Shown: in pieces, positions 1-8,751 of the stretch | How positions within the stretch are numbered: the stretch's first letter is position 1 | How the letters are laid out: the number at the start of each line of letters is the position of its first letter | Assembly (NCBI RefSeq): GCF_022009635.1 | Contig: NZ_CP091716.1 | Coordinates: forward strand, 1,441,001 to 1,505,000 | Source of the DNA: Variovorax paradoxus | Lineage (GTDB): Bacteria > Pseudomonadota > Gammaproteobacteria > Burkholderiales > Burkholderiaceae_C | DNA length: 64,000 nucleotides | Reading direction: 5' to 3' | Notes under the pieces: generated by a model | The model's database searches: none | What the model was told of the DNA's origin: nothing | Seen by the model: the letters and a program-made list of their open reading frames with translations, nothing else | Made by a program: the position numbers and the translations under genes

Positions 1-24
1 GGTCTTGGTTTTGAAAAGGGTCAT
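1..24 (-). CDS. Start of the next gene in the acyl-CoA operon (partial)
   Basis: An ATG on the minus strand at 24..22 overlaps the stop of the acyl-CoA synthetase gene by four bases (ATGA), the same coupling used elsewhere in this operon. Only eight codons are inside the window, reading MTLFKTKT, so the product cannot be named. The call rests on the overlap and on the open frame to the edge. Confidence 0.4.
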
Positions 25-1973
25 TGCGACGCGATGCGCGTCTTGAAGGGCAACGGCTCCAGCGCCGCCTGCAGCCGCTCGCGCAGCGGCGCGGCAAGCG
101 CGCCGGCGGCGGCTTCGTCGACGAGCACGCGCACCAGGCTCTCGCCTTCGGCCTTCACGGCGGGGCGCGCGGCCTCGGGCACACCGAGCGCGGCGCAGGC
201 CTCGGCCACCGCAGCGGCCACCACGCGCTGCGCGGCCATCGCGCGCAGCTCGGGCTTGTAGATTTTTCCGACGTTGGTCATCGGCATGGTCTCGATGACC
301 GACACCCACTTGGGCCGAGCGGGCGCCTCGTCCACGCGCGCGGCGGTGAAGGCCAGCAGTTCTTCTTCCGTTGCCGATGCGCCGGGCACCAACGTCGCGA
401 AGATCACCGGCAGCTCGCCCGCATAGGCATCGGGCGCGCCCACGGCGGCGCACAGTTGCACGGCGGGGTGGGCGCCCAGCGCGTCCTCGATGGTCTTGGG
501 GTCGATGTTGTGGCCGCTGCGGATGATCAGGTCCTTCGAGCGGCCGGTGAGGTTGAGCCGCTCTTCGCTGTCTATCCAGCCCAGGTCGCCGGTCGCGAGC
601 CAGCCGTCGGCGGTGAAGGCCTTGGCGTTGTCGGCCGGGTCCACGAAGCCGGAGAACACGTTGGGCGACTTGAACAGCACCATGCCCTGTTCGCCGGGCG
701 GCATTTCGCGGTCGCTGGCATTGCCGTTCTCGTCGAGCGCCACCACGCGCATCTGCATGTAGGGCAGCCGAAAGCCCACGCAGCCCGCGGGCCCGTTCAC
801 GCCCGGCGGGGTGATGGTCGAGATGCCGGCCATCTCGGTCATGCCCAGGCTTTCGTGCACATGCAGGCCGAAGAGCCGCTCGAAGCGCGCGGCCAGCTCG
901 GGCGCGAGCACGGCGGCGCCGGTGCGGCAGTAGGTGATGGACGAAATGTCCGCGCCGTCCAGCGGCACGTTGGCTAGCGCCGCGAGCACCGTGGGCACGG
1001 CCGACAGCGAGGTGGGGCGGTAGCGGGCCACCAGCTTCCAGTAGTTGGCCAGCACCTCCTTGTTGCGCAGCAGCGAGGTGGTGGGAATGATCACCTCCAC
1101 GCCCGCCGACAGCGAAGAGAGCGAAGCCGGCAGCACGCCCGCCACGTGGAAGAGCGGATAGCCGTTGATGGAGATGCCCTGATCGTTCATGCCCGCGACC
1201 TGCACGCTGGCCCAGGCGGTGAACACCTGCGCGCCGTGACTGTGGCGCGCGAGCTTGGGAGCGCCGGTGGTGCCGCCGGTGTGGAAGTAGGCGGCGATGT
1301 CCGAAGGCGCGATGTCGCGGCCGCTCACGAGGCGGTCGTCGGGTTGCGCGGCGCGCAGCACGTCGAATTCGGCGACGCCTTCAGGCAGTTGGCCGGCCGC
1401 GCCGGGCGCCTCGTCATGCGGCGCCACGCGCAGCACGGTGGTGAGCGTGGGCACCTGGCCGCGCAGGCGCATCGCCTTGGACCACATGCCCGATTCGCTG
1501 TCCGAGCCGTAGGCGATCAGCACCTTGGCGCGCGCAGCCGTCATCAGCGCCACCAGCTTCTCGTCGGTGAGCAGGGGGTTCAGCGGCTGCACGATGCCGG
1601 CCGCCTCGCCGCCCCACAGCGCCAGGTGGTATTCCAGGCAGCCGGGCAGCAGCACGGCCACGGCGTCCTGCGGCCCCACGCCCAGCGTGTGCAGCATGTT
1701 CGCCGTCTGGTGCAGGCGCGCGAGCAGTTCGGCATACGACCAGCGGATGGGCTCGTCGGCCGGGTTGCCGGTGCGCAGGAAGGTCAGCGCCGTCTTGTCG
1801 CCGAAGGCATGGCCGGCGTTGCGGAAGATCTCGTAGGTGCTGCGCACCGTGAGCGCCTGCGCGAGTGGCGTTTCTTCGAGCTTGCGGATGTCCGCGAGGC
1901 TGCGGACGGGAAAGGCGGGGCGGAACGGCGCGCCGACCGGGGTGCTGTAGTTGTTTTCGTGCTTGCCTGTCAT
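21..1973 (-). CDS. AMP-forming acyl-CoA synthetase
   Basis: A 650-residue member of the ANL superfamily that would activate a carboxylic acid to its CoA thioester with ATP. The phosphate-binding loop reads YFHTGGTTGAPKLARHSH (about 230-247) and the ligase motif HESLGMTEMAG lies near 375. The hinge region is GDLGWIDSEERLNLTGRSKD and a C-terminal GKIYKPELR supplies the usual catalytic lysine. The gene is the last complete member of a minus-strand run of beta-oxidation genes, so the substrate is probably the acid degraded by that operon. The C-terminal extension of about 60 residues after GKIYKPELR is longer than usual. The substrate cannot be read from sequence. Confidence 0.88.
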   Translation of the reverse strand: MTGKHENNYSTPVGAPFRPAFPVRSLADIRKLEETPLAQALTVRSTYEIFRNAGHAFGDKTALTFLRTGNPADEPIRWSYAELLARLHQTANMLHTLGVGPQDAVAVLLPGCLEYHLALWGGEAAGIVQPLNPLLTDEKLVALMTAARAKVLIAYGSDSESGMWSKAMRLRGQVPTLTTVLRVAPHDEAPGAAGQLPEGVAEFDVLRAAQPDDRLVSGRDIAPSDIAAYFHTGGTTGAPKLARHSHGAQVFTAWASVQVAGMNDQGISINGYPLFHVAGVLPASLSSLSAGVEVIIPTTSLLRNKEVLANYWKLVARYRPTSLSAVPTVLAALANVPLDGADISSITYCRTGAAVLAPELAARFERLFGLHVHESLGMTEMAGISTITPPGVNGPAGCVGFRLPYMQMRVVALDENGNASDREMPPGEQGMVLFKSPNVFSGFVDPADNAKAFTADGWLATGDLGWIDSEERLNLTGRSKDLIIRSGHNIDPKTIEDALGAHPAVQLCAAVGAPDAYAGELPVIFATLVPGASATEEELLAFTAARVDEAPARPKWVSVIETMPMTNVGKIYKPELRAMAAQRVVAAAVAEACAALGVPEAARPAVKAEGESLVRVLVDEAAAGALAAPLRERLQAALEPLPFKTRIASQ

Positions 1974-2028
1974 GTCTTTTGTCTCCTTGGTGCGGCCGCG
2001 GTGCCGGGCCCTGCCGGCCCGAATCGTT

Positions 2029-3021
2029 TTACTGGTTCGTGATGTGGTTGTCGCGAATCACCTTGCCCCAGCGCTCGAAGTCCTCGTGCATGCGCACGCC
2101 GGTCTGCTCCGGGGTGCGGTAGGCCGCGAAGGAGCCTACGCTTTCCAGCTTTTCCTGCACCTGCTTGTCGGCCAGCGCGGTCTTCAGCGCGGCGCTCATG
2201 CGGTCGATCACGTCCTTGGGCGTGCCGGCCGGAGCCAGCAGGCCGCCCCACGAGGTGGCGTCGAAGCCGGGGAAGCCCTGCTCGGCCACCGTCTTCACGT
2301 CGGGCAGCAGGCTCACGCGCTTGCCCGAGCCCACGGCAATGGCGCGCAGCTTGCCGGCCTTGATGTGCGGCAGCACGCCCACCAGGTCCGAGAACATCGC
2401 GGGCACCTGGCCGCCGATCAGGTCGGTCACGGCCGGCGCGCTGCCGCGGTAGGGCACGTGCTGCATGTCGAACTTGCCGATGGTCTTGAGCTGCTCGGTC
2501 GTCAGGTGGCCGAAGCTGCCGGCGCCGGCGGTGGTGTAGTTGAGCTTGCCGCCCTCGGCCTTGGCCTTGGCGATCAAGTCCTGCACGCCGTTCACGTCGG
2601 GCAGCGACTTGGGGTTCACCACCAGCACGATCGGCAGGTCGTACACCGAGCCCACGGGCGTGAAGTTCTTGAAGATGTCGTAGCCGGTGGGGCCGTACAG
2701 GTGCGAGGCCAGCAGGGTGGGCGTGGCCAGCATCACGAAGGTGTAGCCGTCGGCCGGCGCGCGCGCCGCGGTGGCGGCGCCCACGGTGCCGGATGCGCCG
2801 CTGCGGTTGTCGATCACGATGCTCTGCTTGAGCGCGACCGACATCTTCTGCGCCACGATGCGCGAGGCCACGTCGGTCGGGCCGCCGGGCGGGAAGGGCA
2901 CGATCAGCGTGATCGGCTTGGCGGGCCAGGCCTGTGCGAAGGCGGCACCGGCCACCAGGGGCAGGGCGAGCGCGAGAAGGGCGCGGCGAACGGGATTGCG
3001 AAGGGAAGAAAGGGATGCCAT
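2029..3021 (-). CDS. Bug/TctC-family periplasmic solute-binding protein
   Basis: A 330-residue periplasmic binding protein of the tripartite tricarboxylate transporter (Bug) family. A basic N-terminus and hydrophobic stretch end in AGAAFAQA, a likely signal peptidase site near residue 29. The mature start WPAKPITLIVPFPPGG and the downstream DVASRIVAQKM are hallmarks of the family. No TctA/TctB membrane genes are adjacent, which is normal for the many orphan Bug proteins of Burkholderiales. Its place between the CoA ligase and CoA-transferase genes suggests it captures the organic acid the operon degrades; the ligand is inferred to be a carboxylate. Confidence 0.9.
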   Translation of the reverse strand: MASLSSLRNPVRRALLALALPLVAGAAFAQAWPAKPITLIVPFPPGGPTDVASRIVAQKMSVALKQSIVIDNRSGASGTVGAATAARAPADGYTFVMLATPTLLASHLYGPTGYDIFKNFTPVGSVYDLPIVLVVNPKSLPDVNGVQDLIAKAKAEGGKLNYTTAGAGSFGHLTTEQLKTIGKFDMQHVPYRGSAPAVTDLIGGQVPAMFSDLVGVLPHIKAGKLRAIAVGSGKRVSLLPDVKTVAEQGFPGFDATSWGGLLAPAGTPKDVIDRMSAALKTALADKQVQEKLESVGSFAAYRTPEQTGVRMHEDFERWGKVIRDNHITNQ

Positions 3022-3061
3022 TGGGTCTTGTCTACTCAGGAAATGCGGGCGCCTGTCTTGT

Positions 3062-4270
3062 TCAGACGACGCCGCTCGTTTTCAGCGCCGCCAGCTTTTC
3101 GTCCGACAGGCCAAGAAGGGACTGCAGCACGTCGTGCGTGCCTTCGCCCAGGGTAGGCGGCGCGCTGCGCACCGGCAGGCGCTCGCCGTCGAAGCGGTAG
3201 GGCGGCGCCAGCACGTTGACCGTGCCGGCCACCGGATGCGGCTGCGTGGTGACCAGGCCGGCGTCGCTCGCGCGCTTGGATTGCAGCGCCTCCAGCAGGC
3301 CCAGCACCTCGCCGCAGGGAATGCCGGCGGCGGTGAGCTTCTCCAGCAGGTCGGCGCGCTGGCGCTTGGCCAGTTCGGCGTGCAGCTCGGGCAGCAGCAC
3401 CGCGCGGTTGGCCGAGCGCAGGATGTTGGTCTTGAAGCGCTCGTCTGCCGCGAGGTCGGGCCGGCCGATCACCTCGGTGCAGAAGCGTGCGAACTGCGCG
3501 TTGTTGCCCACGGTGATGACCAGCGGGCCGTCGGCCGCGTCGAACACGCCGTAGGGCACGATCGACGGATGCGAGTTGCCGTAGCGCGGCGGGTCTTCGC
3601 CCATCAGCAGCGCCTCGAGGCCGTAGTAGGCGGTGATCATCAGGCCGCAGTCGAACAGGGCCATCTCCACGTGCCGGCCTTGGCCGGTTTTCTCGCGCTG
3701 GTACAGCGCTGCCAGGATGGCCTGCGCCGAGTACATGCCGGTGAACAGGTCCACCGCGGCCACGCCGAACTTCAGCGGCGGCTGGTCGGCCTCGCCGTTC
3801 AGCGCCATCAGGCCGGCCTCGCCCTGCACCACGAGGTCGTAGCCGGGGCGCGCGGCCTCGGGGCCGGTGCGGTCGTAGCCCGAGATCGAGCAGTAGATGA
3901 GGCGCGGGTTCTCCTTGCGCAGCTGTTCGTAGCCCAGGCCCAGCTTGTCGATGCCGCCGAACTTGAAGTTCTGGATCACCACGTCGCATTGCTTGGCAAG
4001 GTCGCGCGCGAGCTGCTGGCCTTCGGGCGTCTGCAGGTCGAGCGTGACCGAGCGCTTGTTGCGGTTCACGCTGTTGAAATAGGCGGTCTCGGTCTTGCCC
4101 ACGCGCAGGCCCCAGTCGCGGGTGTCGTCGCCGCGGCCCGGGTGCTCCACCTTGATGACCTCGGCGCCCATGTCGGCCAGCACCATGCCGCACCAGGGGC
4201 CCGCGAGGATGCGGGACAGATCGAGGACGCGCACGCCTGCAAGCGGCAGCGAGGAATTCAGCGAAGACAT
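3062..4270 (-). CDS. CaiB/BaiF-type (class III) CoA-transferase
   Basis: A 402-residue class III CoA-transferase that moves CoA between two carboxylates. The N-terminus LAGVRVLDLSRILAGPWCGM and the segment GAEVIKVEHPGRGDDTRDWG are diagnostic. The usual catalytic aspartate is likely the one in GYDLVVQGEAGLM (near 148). Full family length. It lies between enoyl-CoA hydratase and the Bug protein genes on the same strand. In a dicarboxylate pathway it could recycle CoA from succinyl-CoA, as the SUGCT relatives do; that role is inferred. Confidence 0.88.
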   Translation of the reverse strand: MSSLNSSLPLAGVRVLDLSRILAGPWCGMVLADMGAEVIKVEHPGRGDDTRDWGLRVGKTETAYFNSVNRNKRSVTLDLQTPEGQQLARDLAKQCDVVIQNFKFGGIDKLGLGYEQLRKENPRLIYCSISGYDRTGPEAARPGYDLVVQGEAGLMALNGEADQPPLKFGVAAVDLFTGMYSAQAILAALYQREKTGQGRHVEMALFDCGLMITAYYGLEALLMGEDPPRYGNSHPSIVPYGVFDAADGPLVITVGNNAQFARFCTEVIGRPDLAADERFKTNILRSANRAVLLPELHAELAKRQRADLLEKLTAAGIPCGEVLGLLEALQSKRASDAGLVTTQPHPVAGTVNVLAPPYRFDGERLPVRSAPPTLGEGTHDVLQSLLGLSDEKLAALKTSGVV

Positions 4271-4331
4271 GACAACTCCAGGAAAAACGAAAAGCCCCGT
4301 GCGCGTGCGCAGGGGGCGGGCAGGGCAAGTG

Positions 4332-5159
4332 TCAGGACGCGTCCGCCTTGCCGCCGGCGCGGCGCAGTGCCACGAAGTCGGCCTTGCGCTTGCCCAGGAA
4401 GGCGCCGATGCCTTCGGCCGCTTCGGCGTCGCCCTGCGACTCGACCATGAACACGGCCTCGGCGTCGAGCTGCTCTTCCAGCGTGGCGTGGTGCGCCTGG
4501 CGGCACAGCGTCTTGATGCGCGCGCTGGCGCGCTGCGGGCCGCTGGCCACCTTGGCCGCGAGCGCGATGGCTTCGGCCAGCGCGGCGCCCTTGTCGGTCA
4601 GGCGGTTGACGGCGCCCAGCGCATGCAGGCGCTCGGCCGGCATGCGGTCGCCGGTCAGGCACAGCTCGGTCAGCACCTGACGCGAGACGAACTCCGCCAG
4701 GAAGGCCGTGGCGCCGCCGTCCGGCGTGAGGCCGACCTTGACGTAGGCCACGGTGTAGAAGGCGTCGCGCGCCGACACCAGCATGTCGCAGGCCAGCGCC
4801 ATCGACAGGCCCGCGCCGGCGGCGCCGCCTTCGACGGCAGCGATCACCGGCTTGCCGCAATCGCGCAGCGCGCGGATCAGGTTGTTCAGGCCCTCGAGGA
4901 TCTGGCGGCGCTCGGCCATTGGCAGCTCGCGGCGCTTGGCCAGCAGGTTCAGGTCGCCGCCGGAGCAGAAGAAGTCGCCCGCGCCGGTGAAGACGATGGC
5001 GCCCACCTCGGGGTCTTTTTCCGCGTCGGCCAGCGCCGCGCTCAGCTCGGCATACAGCGTGGGCGTGATCGCGTTGCGCGCGGCGGGGTTGCTGTTGGTC
5101 AGGATGCGCACGGCGCCTTCCTGCGAGATCAGCACTGTCCTGTTCGTCGTGTCGCTCAT
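4332..5159 (-). CDS. Enoyl-CoA hydratase/isomerase family protein
   Basis: A 275-residue crotonase-fold protein. The oxyanion-hole segments are GAGDFFCSGGDLNLL (about 56-70) and AAVEGGAAGAGLSMALACD (about 104-122). The usual hydratase Glu positions are partly replaced (KVGLTPDGGATAFL), so an isomerase or other crotonase reaction is possible. The start chosen is the ATG overlapping the stop of the upstream acyl-CoA dehydrogenase gene by four bases; a longer upstream frame exists but would run inside that gene. It is part of the beta-oxidation operon. Confidence 0.85.
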   Translation of the reverse strand: MSDTTNRTVLISQEGAVRILTNSNPAARNAITPTLYAELSAALADAEKDPEVGAIVFTGAGDFFCSGGDLNLLAKRRELPMAERRQILEGLNNLIRALRDCGKPVIAAVEGGAAGAGLSMALACDMLVSARDAFYTVAYVKVGLTPDGGATAFLAEFVSRQVLTELCLTGDRMPAERLHALGAVNRLTDKGAALAEAIALAAKVASGPQRASARIKTLCRQAHHATLEEQLDAEAVFMVESQGDAEAAEGIGAFLGKRKADFVALRRAGGKADAS

Positions 5160-6298
5160 GCCGCCACCTCCTTGCCCAGGGCGATGTAGCGCTGCAGGTG
5201 GTGGTCTTCGTCGCCCAGCTGGTGGTCGATCATCACCAGGCGCTTGGCGTAGTGGGGCAGGGGCAGTTCCCAGGTCATGCCGATGCCGCCGTGCATCTGG
5301 ATGCTCTCTTGCGCCACCAGCGCGCCGATGCGGCCGATGCTGAACTTTGCGGCCGACAGCGCGCGCTCGCGCGCCAGGCGCTCGCCGGTGTCGATGGCGG
5401 CTGCCGCGTTGATGACGGCCGAGCGGGCCTGTTCGATCTCCAGCAGCAGGTCGGCCATGCGGTGCTGCAGGGCCTGGAAGCTGCCGATCAGCGTGCCGAA
5501 CTGCTTGCGCGTGCGCAGGTATTCCAGCGTCGCGGTCTTGGCGGCTTCCATGGCGCCAAGCGCTTCGGCGCACAGCGCGAGCACGCCGCGGCCGATGGCG
5601 CGCTCCAGCGTGGCGTGGCCCTGGCCTTCGGTGCCCAGCAGCGCGTCGGCGCCCAGCTTCACGCCGTCGAACGAGAGCTCGGCCACGCGGCCGCCGTCGA
5701 TGGCGGGGCAGCCGCGCACCGTGAGGCCCGCGGTCTTGGCGGGCACGAGGAACAGCGAGATGCCGGCTTCGTCGTCGACATTGCCCGAGGTGCGGGCCGA
5801 GACCAGGAACAGGTCGGCCTGCTCGCCCTGCGGTACCACGGCCTTGGCGCCGTGCAGCACCCAGCCGTCGCCATTGCGTTCTGCCCTGGTTGCCACGCGC
5901 GTGCGTTCGTAGTGCGTGTCGGCCTCGTCGTGCGCGAAGGCCGCTACGGTCACGCCGTTGATGATGTCTGCGAGCTTTTCTTTCTGCGCATCGGTGCCGG
6001 CGGCGCTGATCGCCTCGCCGACCATCACCGCGCCCAGCAGCGGCTCGACCACGAGGCCGCGGCCCAGTGCCTCGAAGACCACCGCGATGTCGAAGCCGCC
6101 GCCGCCGAAGCCGCCATCGGCTTCGCTGAAGAGGGCGCCGATCACGCCCAGTTCGGCGAACTGCTGGAAGATTTCCTTGCTGAAGCCGTGCTCCGACTTC
6201 GCGATGCGGTCGCGCGCGTCGAAGGCGTACTGCTCGCTGATGAAGCGGTTCAGGCTGTCGGCGAGCATGCGCCGGTCTTCGGTGTGTTCGAAGTTCAT
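5156..6298 (-). CDS. Acyl-CoA dehydrogenase, small-subunit type (pimeloyl-CoA dehydrogenase-like)
   Basis: A 380-residue FAD-dependent acyl-CoA dehydrogenase. The N-terminal MNFEHTEDRRMLADSLNRF, the middle beta-domain and the C-terminal helical domain with LRTRKQFGTLIGSFQALQHR and MHGGIGMTWE are all present. It pairs with a second dehydrogenase directly upstream on the strand (12-base gap). Such adjacent unequal pairs are typical of the PimC/PimD pimeloyl-CoA dehydrogenase of dicarboxylate degradation. The catalytic glutamate of monofunctional enzymes is not obvious here, fitting a small-subunit role. The pim assignment is from recalled family resemblance. Confidence 0.85.
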   Translation of the reverse strand: MNFEHTEDRRMLADSLNRFISEQYAFDARDRIAKSEHGFSKEIFQQFAELGVIGALFSEADGGFGGGGFDIAVVFEALGRGLVVEPLLGAVMVGEAISAAGTDAQKEKLADIINGVTVAAFAHDEADTHYERTRVATRAERNGDGWVLHGAKAVVPQGEQADLFLVSARTSGNVDDEAGISLFLVPAKTAGLTVRGCPAIDGGRVAELSFDGVKLGADALLGTEGQGHATLERAIGRGVLALCAEALGAMEAAKTATLEYLRTRKQFGTLIGSFQALQHRMADLLLEIEQARSAVINAAAAIDTGERLARERALSAAKFSIGRIGALVAQESIQMHGGIGMTWELPLPHYAKRLVMIDHQLGDEDHHLQRYIALGKEVAA

Positions 6299-6310
6299 GG
6301 CATGTCTCCT

Positions 6311-7519
6311 TTACAGCCCGAGGATCATCTTGGAGATGATGTTCTTCTGGATTTCGTTGGAGCCGCCGAAGATCGACAGCTTGCGGTTGTTGAAGTAGCG
6401 CGAGGCGGCGGCCGATGCGTAGTCGGGGCCGAAGGTCTCGCCGGTGTAGCCATCCTTCAGCGCCTCTGCAACGAAGGGGCGTCCATACACGCCCATCGCG
6501 CGGCGGGCCAGCGACGAGATCTCCTGGCGGATCTCGGTGCCGCGGATCTTCAGCATCGAGCTTTCCGCGCCCGGCACGCCGCCGCCGGCCACCGCCGCGA
6601 TCACACGCAGGTTGGTGGTCTTCATGTTCTCCAGGTCGATCTCGACGCGCGCCATGCGCGCCGCGAAGGCCGGGTCTTCCGCCAGCGGCTTGCCGTTCTT
6701 GGTCTGCGTGGCCGCGATGCCCTTCAACTGTTCGAGCGCGGCCACCGAGAAGCCCACGCCCGCGATGTTGGTGCGCTCGTAGGTCAGCAGGTACTTGGCG
6801 CAGGTCCAGCCCTTGTTCTCCTCGCCCACGAGGTTCTCGGCGGGCACGCGCACGTCGGAGAAGAACACCTCGTTGACTTCATGCTCGCCGTCGAGCGTAA
6901 TGATCGGGCGCACTTCCACGCCGGGCGAGTTCATGTCGATCAGCAGGAAGCTGATGCCTTCCTGCTTCTTCGCCTCGCGGTTGGTGCGCACCAGGCAGAA
7001 GATCATGTTGGCGTGCTGGCCCAGCGTGGTCCAGGTCTTCTGGCCGTTCACGATGTAGTGGTCGCCCTGCGCGTCGATGCCGCGCACGGCCGAAGTCTTC
7101 ACCGCAGCCAGGTCGGAACCCGCGCCGGGTTCCGAATAGCCCTGGCACCACCAGTCGGCGCCGTTCAGGATGCGAGGCAGCCAATGGCTCTTCTGCGCCT
7201 CGTTGCCGTACTTGATGAGCACCGGGCCGAGCATGTTCACGCCGAAGGGCACGATGCGCGGTGCGAAGGCCAGCGCGCATTCATTCTCGAAGATGAACTT
7301 CTCCACCGCCGTCCAGCCCGGTCCGCCGTACTGCTCCGGCCAGTGGTTGGCGAGCCAGCCGCGCTCGTTGAGGATGGCGTGCCATTCCTGCATGTCGGCC
7401 TTCTCGAGGATCTTGCCGCTGCGCACTTTCTCGGACAGCCGCACCGGCAGCTTGGCGGCCAGGAAGGCGCGCACTTCGCTGCGGAAGGCTTCTTCTTCGG
7501 TGGTGAAGTTCAGGTCCAT
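6311..7519 (-). CDS. Acyl-CoA dehydrogenase, large-subunit type (pimeloyl-CoA dehydrogenase-like)
   Basis: A 402-residue acyl-CoA dehydrogenase. It carries NHWPEQYGGPGWTAVEKFIF near residue 58, the FAD-binding segment WWCQGYSEPGAGSDLAAVKT (about 127-146), and YIVNGQKTWTTLGQHA. The C-terminus SIFGGSNEIQKNIISKMILG is the standard family ending. It lies 10 bases from the thiolase gene and 12 from the partner dehydrogenase, so the three are co-transcribed. Members with this N-terminus (MDLNFTTEEEAFRSEVR) are commonly the large subunit of pimeloyl-CoA-type dehydrogenases. Confidence 0.88.
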   Translation of the reverse strand: MDLNFTTEEEAFRSEVRAFLAAKLPVRLSEKVRSGKILEKADMQEWHAILNERGWLANHWPEQYGGPGWTAVEKFIFENECALAFAPRIVPFGVNMLGPVLIKYGNEAQKSHWLPRILNGADWWCQGYSEPGAGSDLAAVKTSAVRGIDAQGDHYIVNGQKTWTTLGQHANMIFCLVRTNREAKKQEGISFLLIDMNSPGVEVRPIITLDGEHEVNEVFFSDVRVPAENLVGEENKGWTCAKYLLTYERTNIAGVGFSVAALEQLKGIAATQTKNGKPLAEDPAFAARMARVEIDLENMKTTNLRVIAAVAGGGVPGAESSMLKIRGTEIRQEISSLARRAMGVYGRPFVAEALKDGYTGETFGPDYASAAASRYFNNRKLSIFGGSNEIQKNIISKMILGL

Positions 7520-7529
7520 CGCAGGCTCC

Positions 7530-8720
7530 TCAATAGATTTCGAACAGGCCGGCAGCGCCCATGCCGCCAGCGATGCACATCGTGACCACGGCGTACTTCG
7601 CGCCGCGGCGCTTGCCTTCGATGAGCACGTGGCCGGCCAGGCGCGCGCCGGTCATGCCGAAGGGGTGGCCGATGGAGATCGCGCCGCCGTTCACGTTGAG
7701 CAGTTCCGACGGAATGCCCAGCTTGTCCTGGCAGTAGATCGACTGCGAGGCGAAGGCTTCGTTGAGTTCCCACAGGCCGATGTCCTGCACCTTCAGGTCG
7801 TGGCGCGCGAGCAGCTTGGGCACCGCGAACACCGGGCCGATGCCCATCTCGTCGGGCTCGCAGCCGGCCACCGCGAGGCCGCGGAAGGCGCCCAGTGCCT
7901 TGACGTTGGCGCGCTCGGCGTCCTTGGCTTCCATCAGCACGCAGGCCGATGCGCCGTCCGACAGCTGCGAGGCGTTGCCGGCGGTGACGAACTTGTCTTC
8001 GCCCATCACGGGCTTGAGCTTGGCCAGCGCCTCGTAGGTGGTGCCGCGGCGGTTGCAGTTGTCTTCGGTGGCCGTCACTTCGCGGTAGGTGACTTCCTTG
8101 GTTTCCTTGTCGGTCACGGCCATGGTGGTGGTGCAGGCGACGATCTCGTCCTTGTAGCGGCCGGCGATCTGCGCTTCTTCGGTGCGGCGCTGGCTCTCGG
8201 CCGAGAAGCGGTCCTGCGCTTCGCGGCTGATGTTGTAGCGCTTGGCCACGATGTCGGCCGTTTCGATCATCGCCATGTACAGCTCGGGCTTGTGCTCGAC
8301 GATCCACGGGTCCATGCCGCTGTCGCCGCTGTCGGTGGCGCTGCGCGAGCGGATCTGCGAGATGCTTTCCACGCCGCCCGCGATCATGGCCGGCGCGCCG
8401 TCCACCACGATGCGGCCTGCCGCCATCGCGATCGCCTGCAGGCCCGAGGCGCAGAAGCGGTTCACCGTGGTGCCGGCGATGCCGATCGGCAGGCCGGCGC
8501 GGATGATGGCCTGGCGCGCGATGTTGCGGCCGGTGGTGCCTTCGGGGTAGCCGCAGCCGAGGATCGCATCCTCGATCAGCGCGGGGTCGAGCCCCGAGCG
8601 CTCGACGGCCGCCTTCACGGCGAAGGCTGCCAGCGTGGGGCCGGGGGTGATGTTGAATTCGCCGCGGTGCGCCTTGGTGAGCGGGGTGCGGGCGGTGGAA
8701 ACGATGACGGCTTCACGCAT
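7530..8720 (-). CDS. Acetyl-CoA C-acyltransferase (thiolase)
   Basis: A 396-residue thiolase that cleaves 3-ketoacyl-CoA with CoA in the last step of beta-oxidation. The nucleophile is C90 in [14 protein letters not shown]. The NEAF-type segment [12 protein letters not shown], the [10 protein letters not shown] histidine and the C-terminal [15 protein letters not shown] cysteine are all present. The first residues [14 protein letters not shown] support the start. It sits 31 bases downstream of the hydratase/dehydrogenase fusion, matching the usual pairing of these activities. Confidence 0.93.
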   Translation of the reverse strand: MREAVIVSTARTPLTKAHRGEFNITPGPTLAAFAVKAAVERSGLDPALIEDAILGCGYPEGTTGRNIARQAIIRAGLPIGIAGTTVNRFCASGLQAIAMAAGRIVVDGAPAMIAGGVESISQIRSRSATDSGDSGMDPWIVEHKPELYMAMIETADIVAKRYNISREAQDRFSAESQRRTEEAQIAGRYKDEIVACTTTMAVTDKETKEVTYREVTATEDNCNRRGTTYEALAKLKPVMGEDKFVTAGNASQLSDGASACVLMEAKDAERANVKALGAFRGLAVAGCEPDEMGIGPVFAVPKLLARHDLKVQDIGLWELNEAFASQSIYCQDKLGIPSELLNVNGGAISIGHPFGMTGARLAGHVLIEGKRRGAKYAVVTMCIAGGMGAAGLFEIY

Positions 8721-8751
8721 GGGGATGTCTCCTGGACGGCTGGCTCTGTGA

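Noticed and set aside
24..977. Long open frame on the strand opposite the acyl-CoA synthetase gene
   Set aside because: High-GC coding DNA leaves open frames on the other strand. The translation is His/Gly/Arg-rich without domains and the minus-strand gene is clear.
5198..7585. 795-codon open frame opposite both acyl-CoA dehydrogenase genes
   Set aside because: It covers two well-defined genes antisense and its product lacks any recognisable motif.
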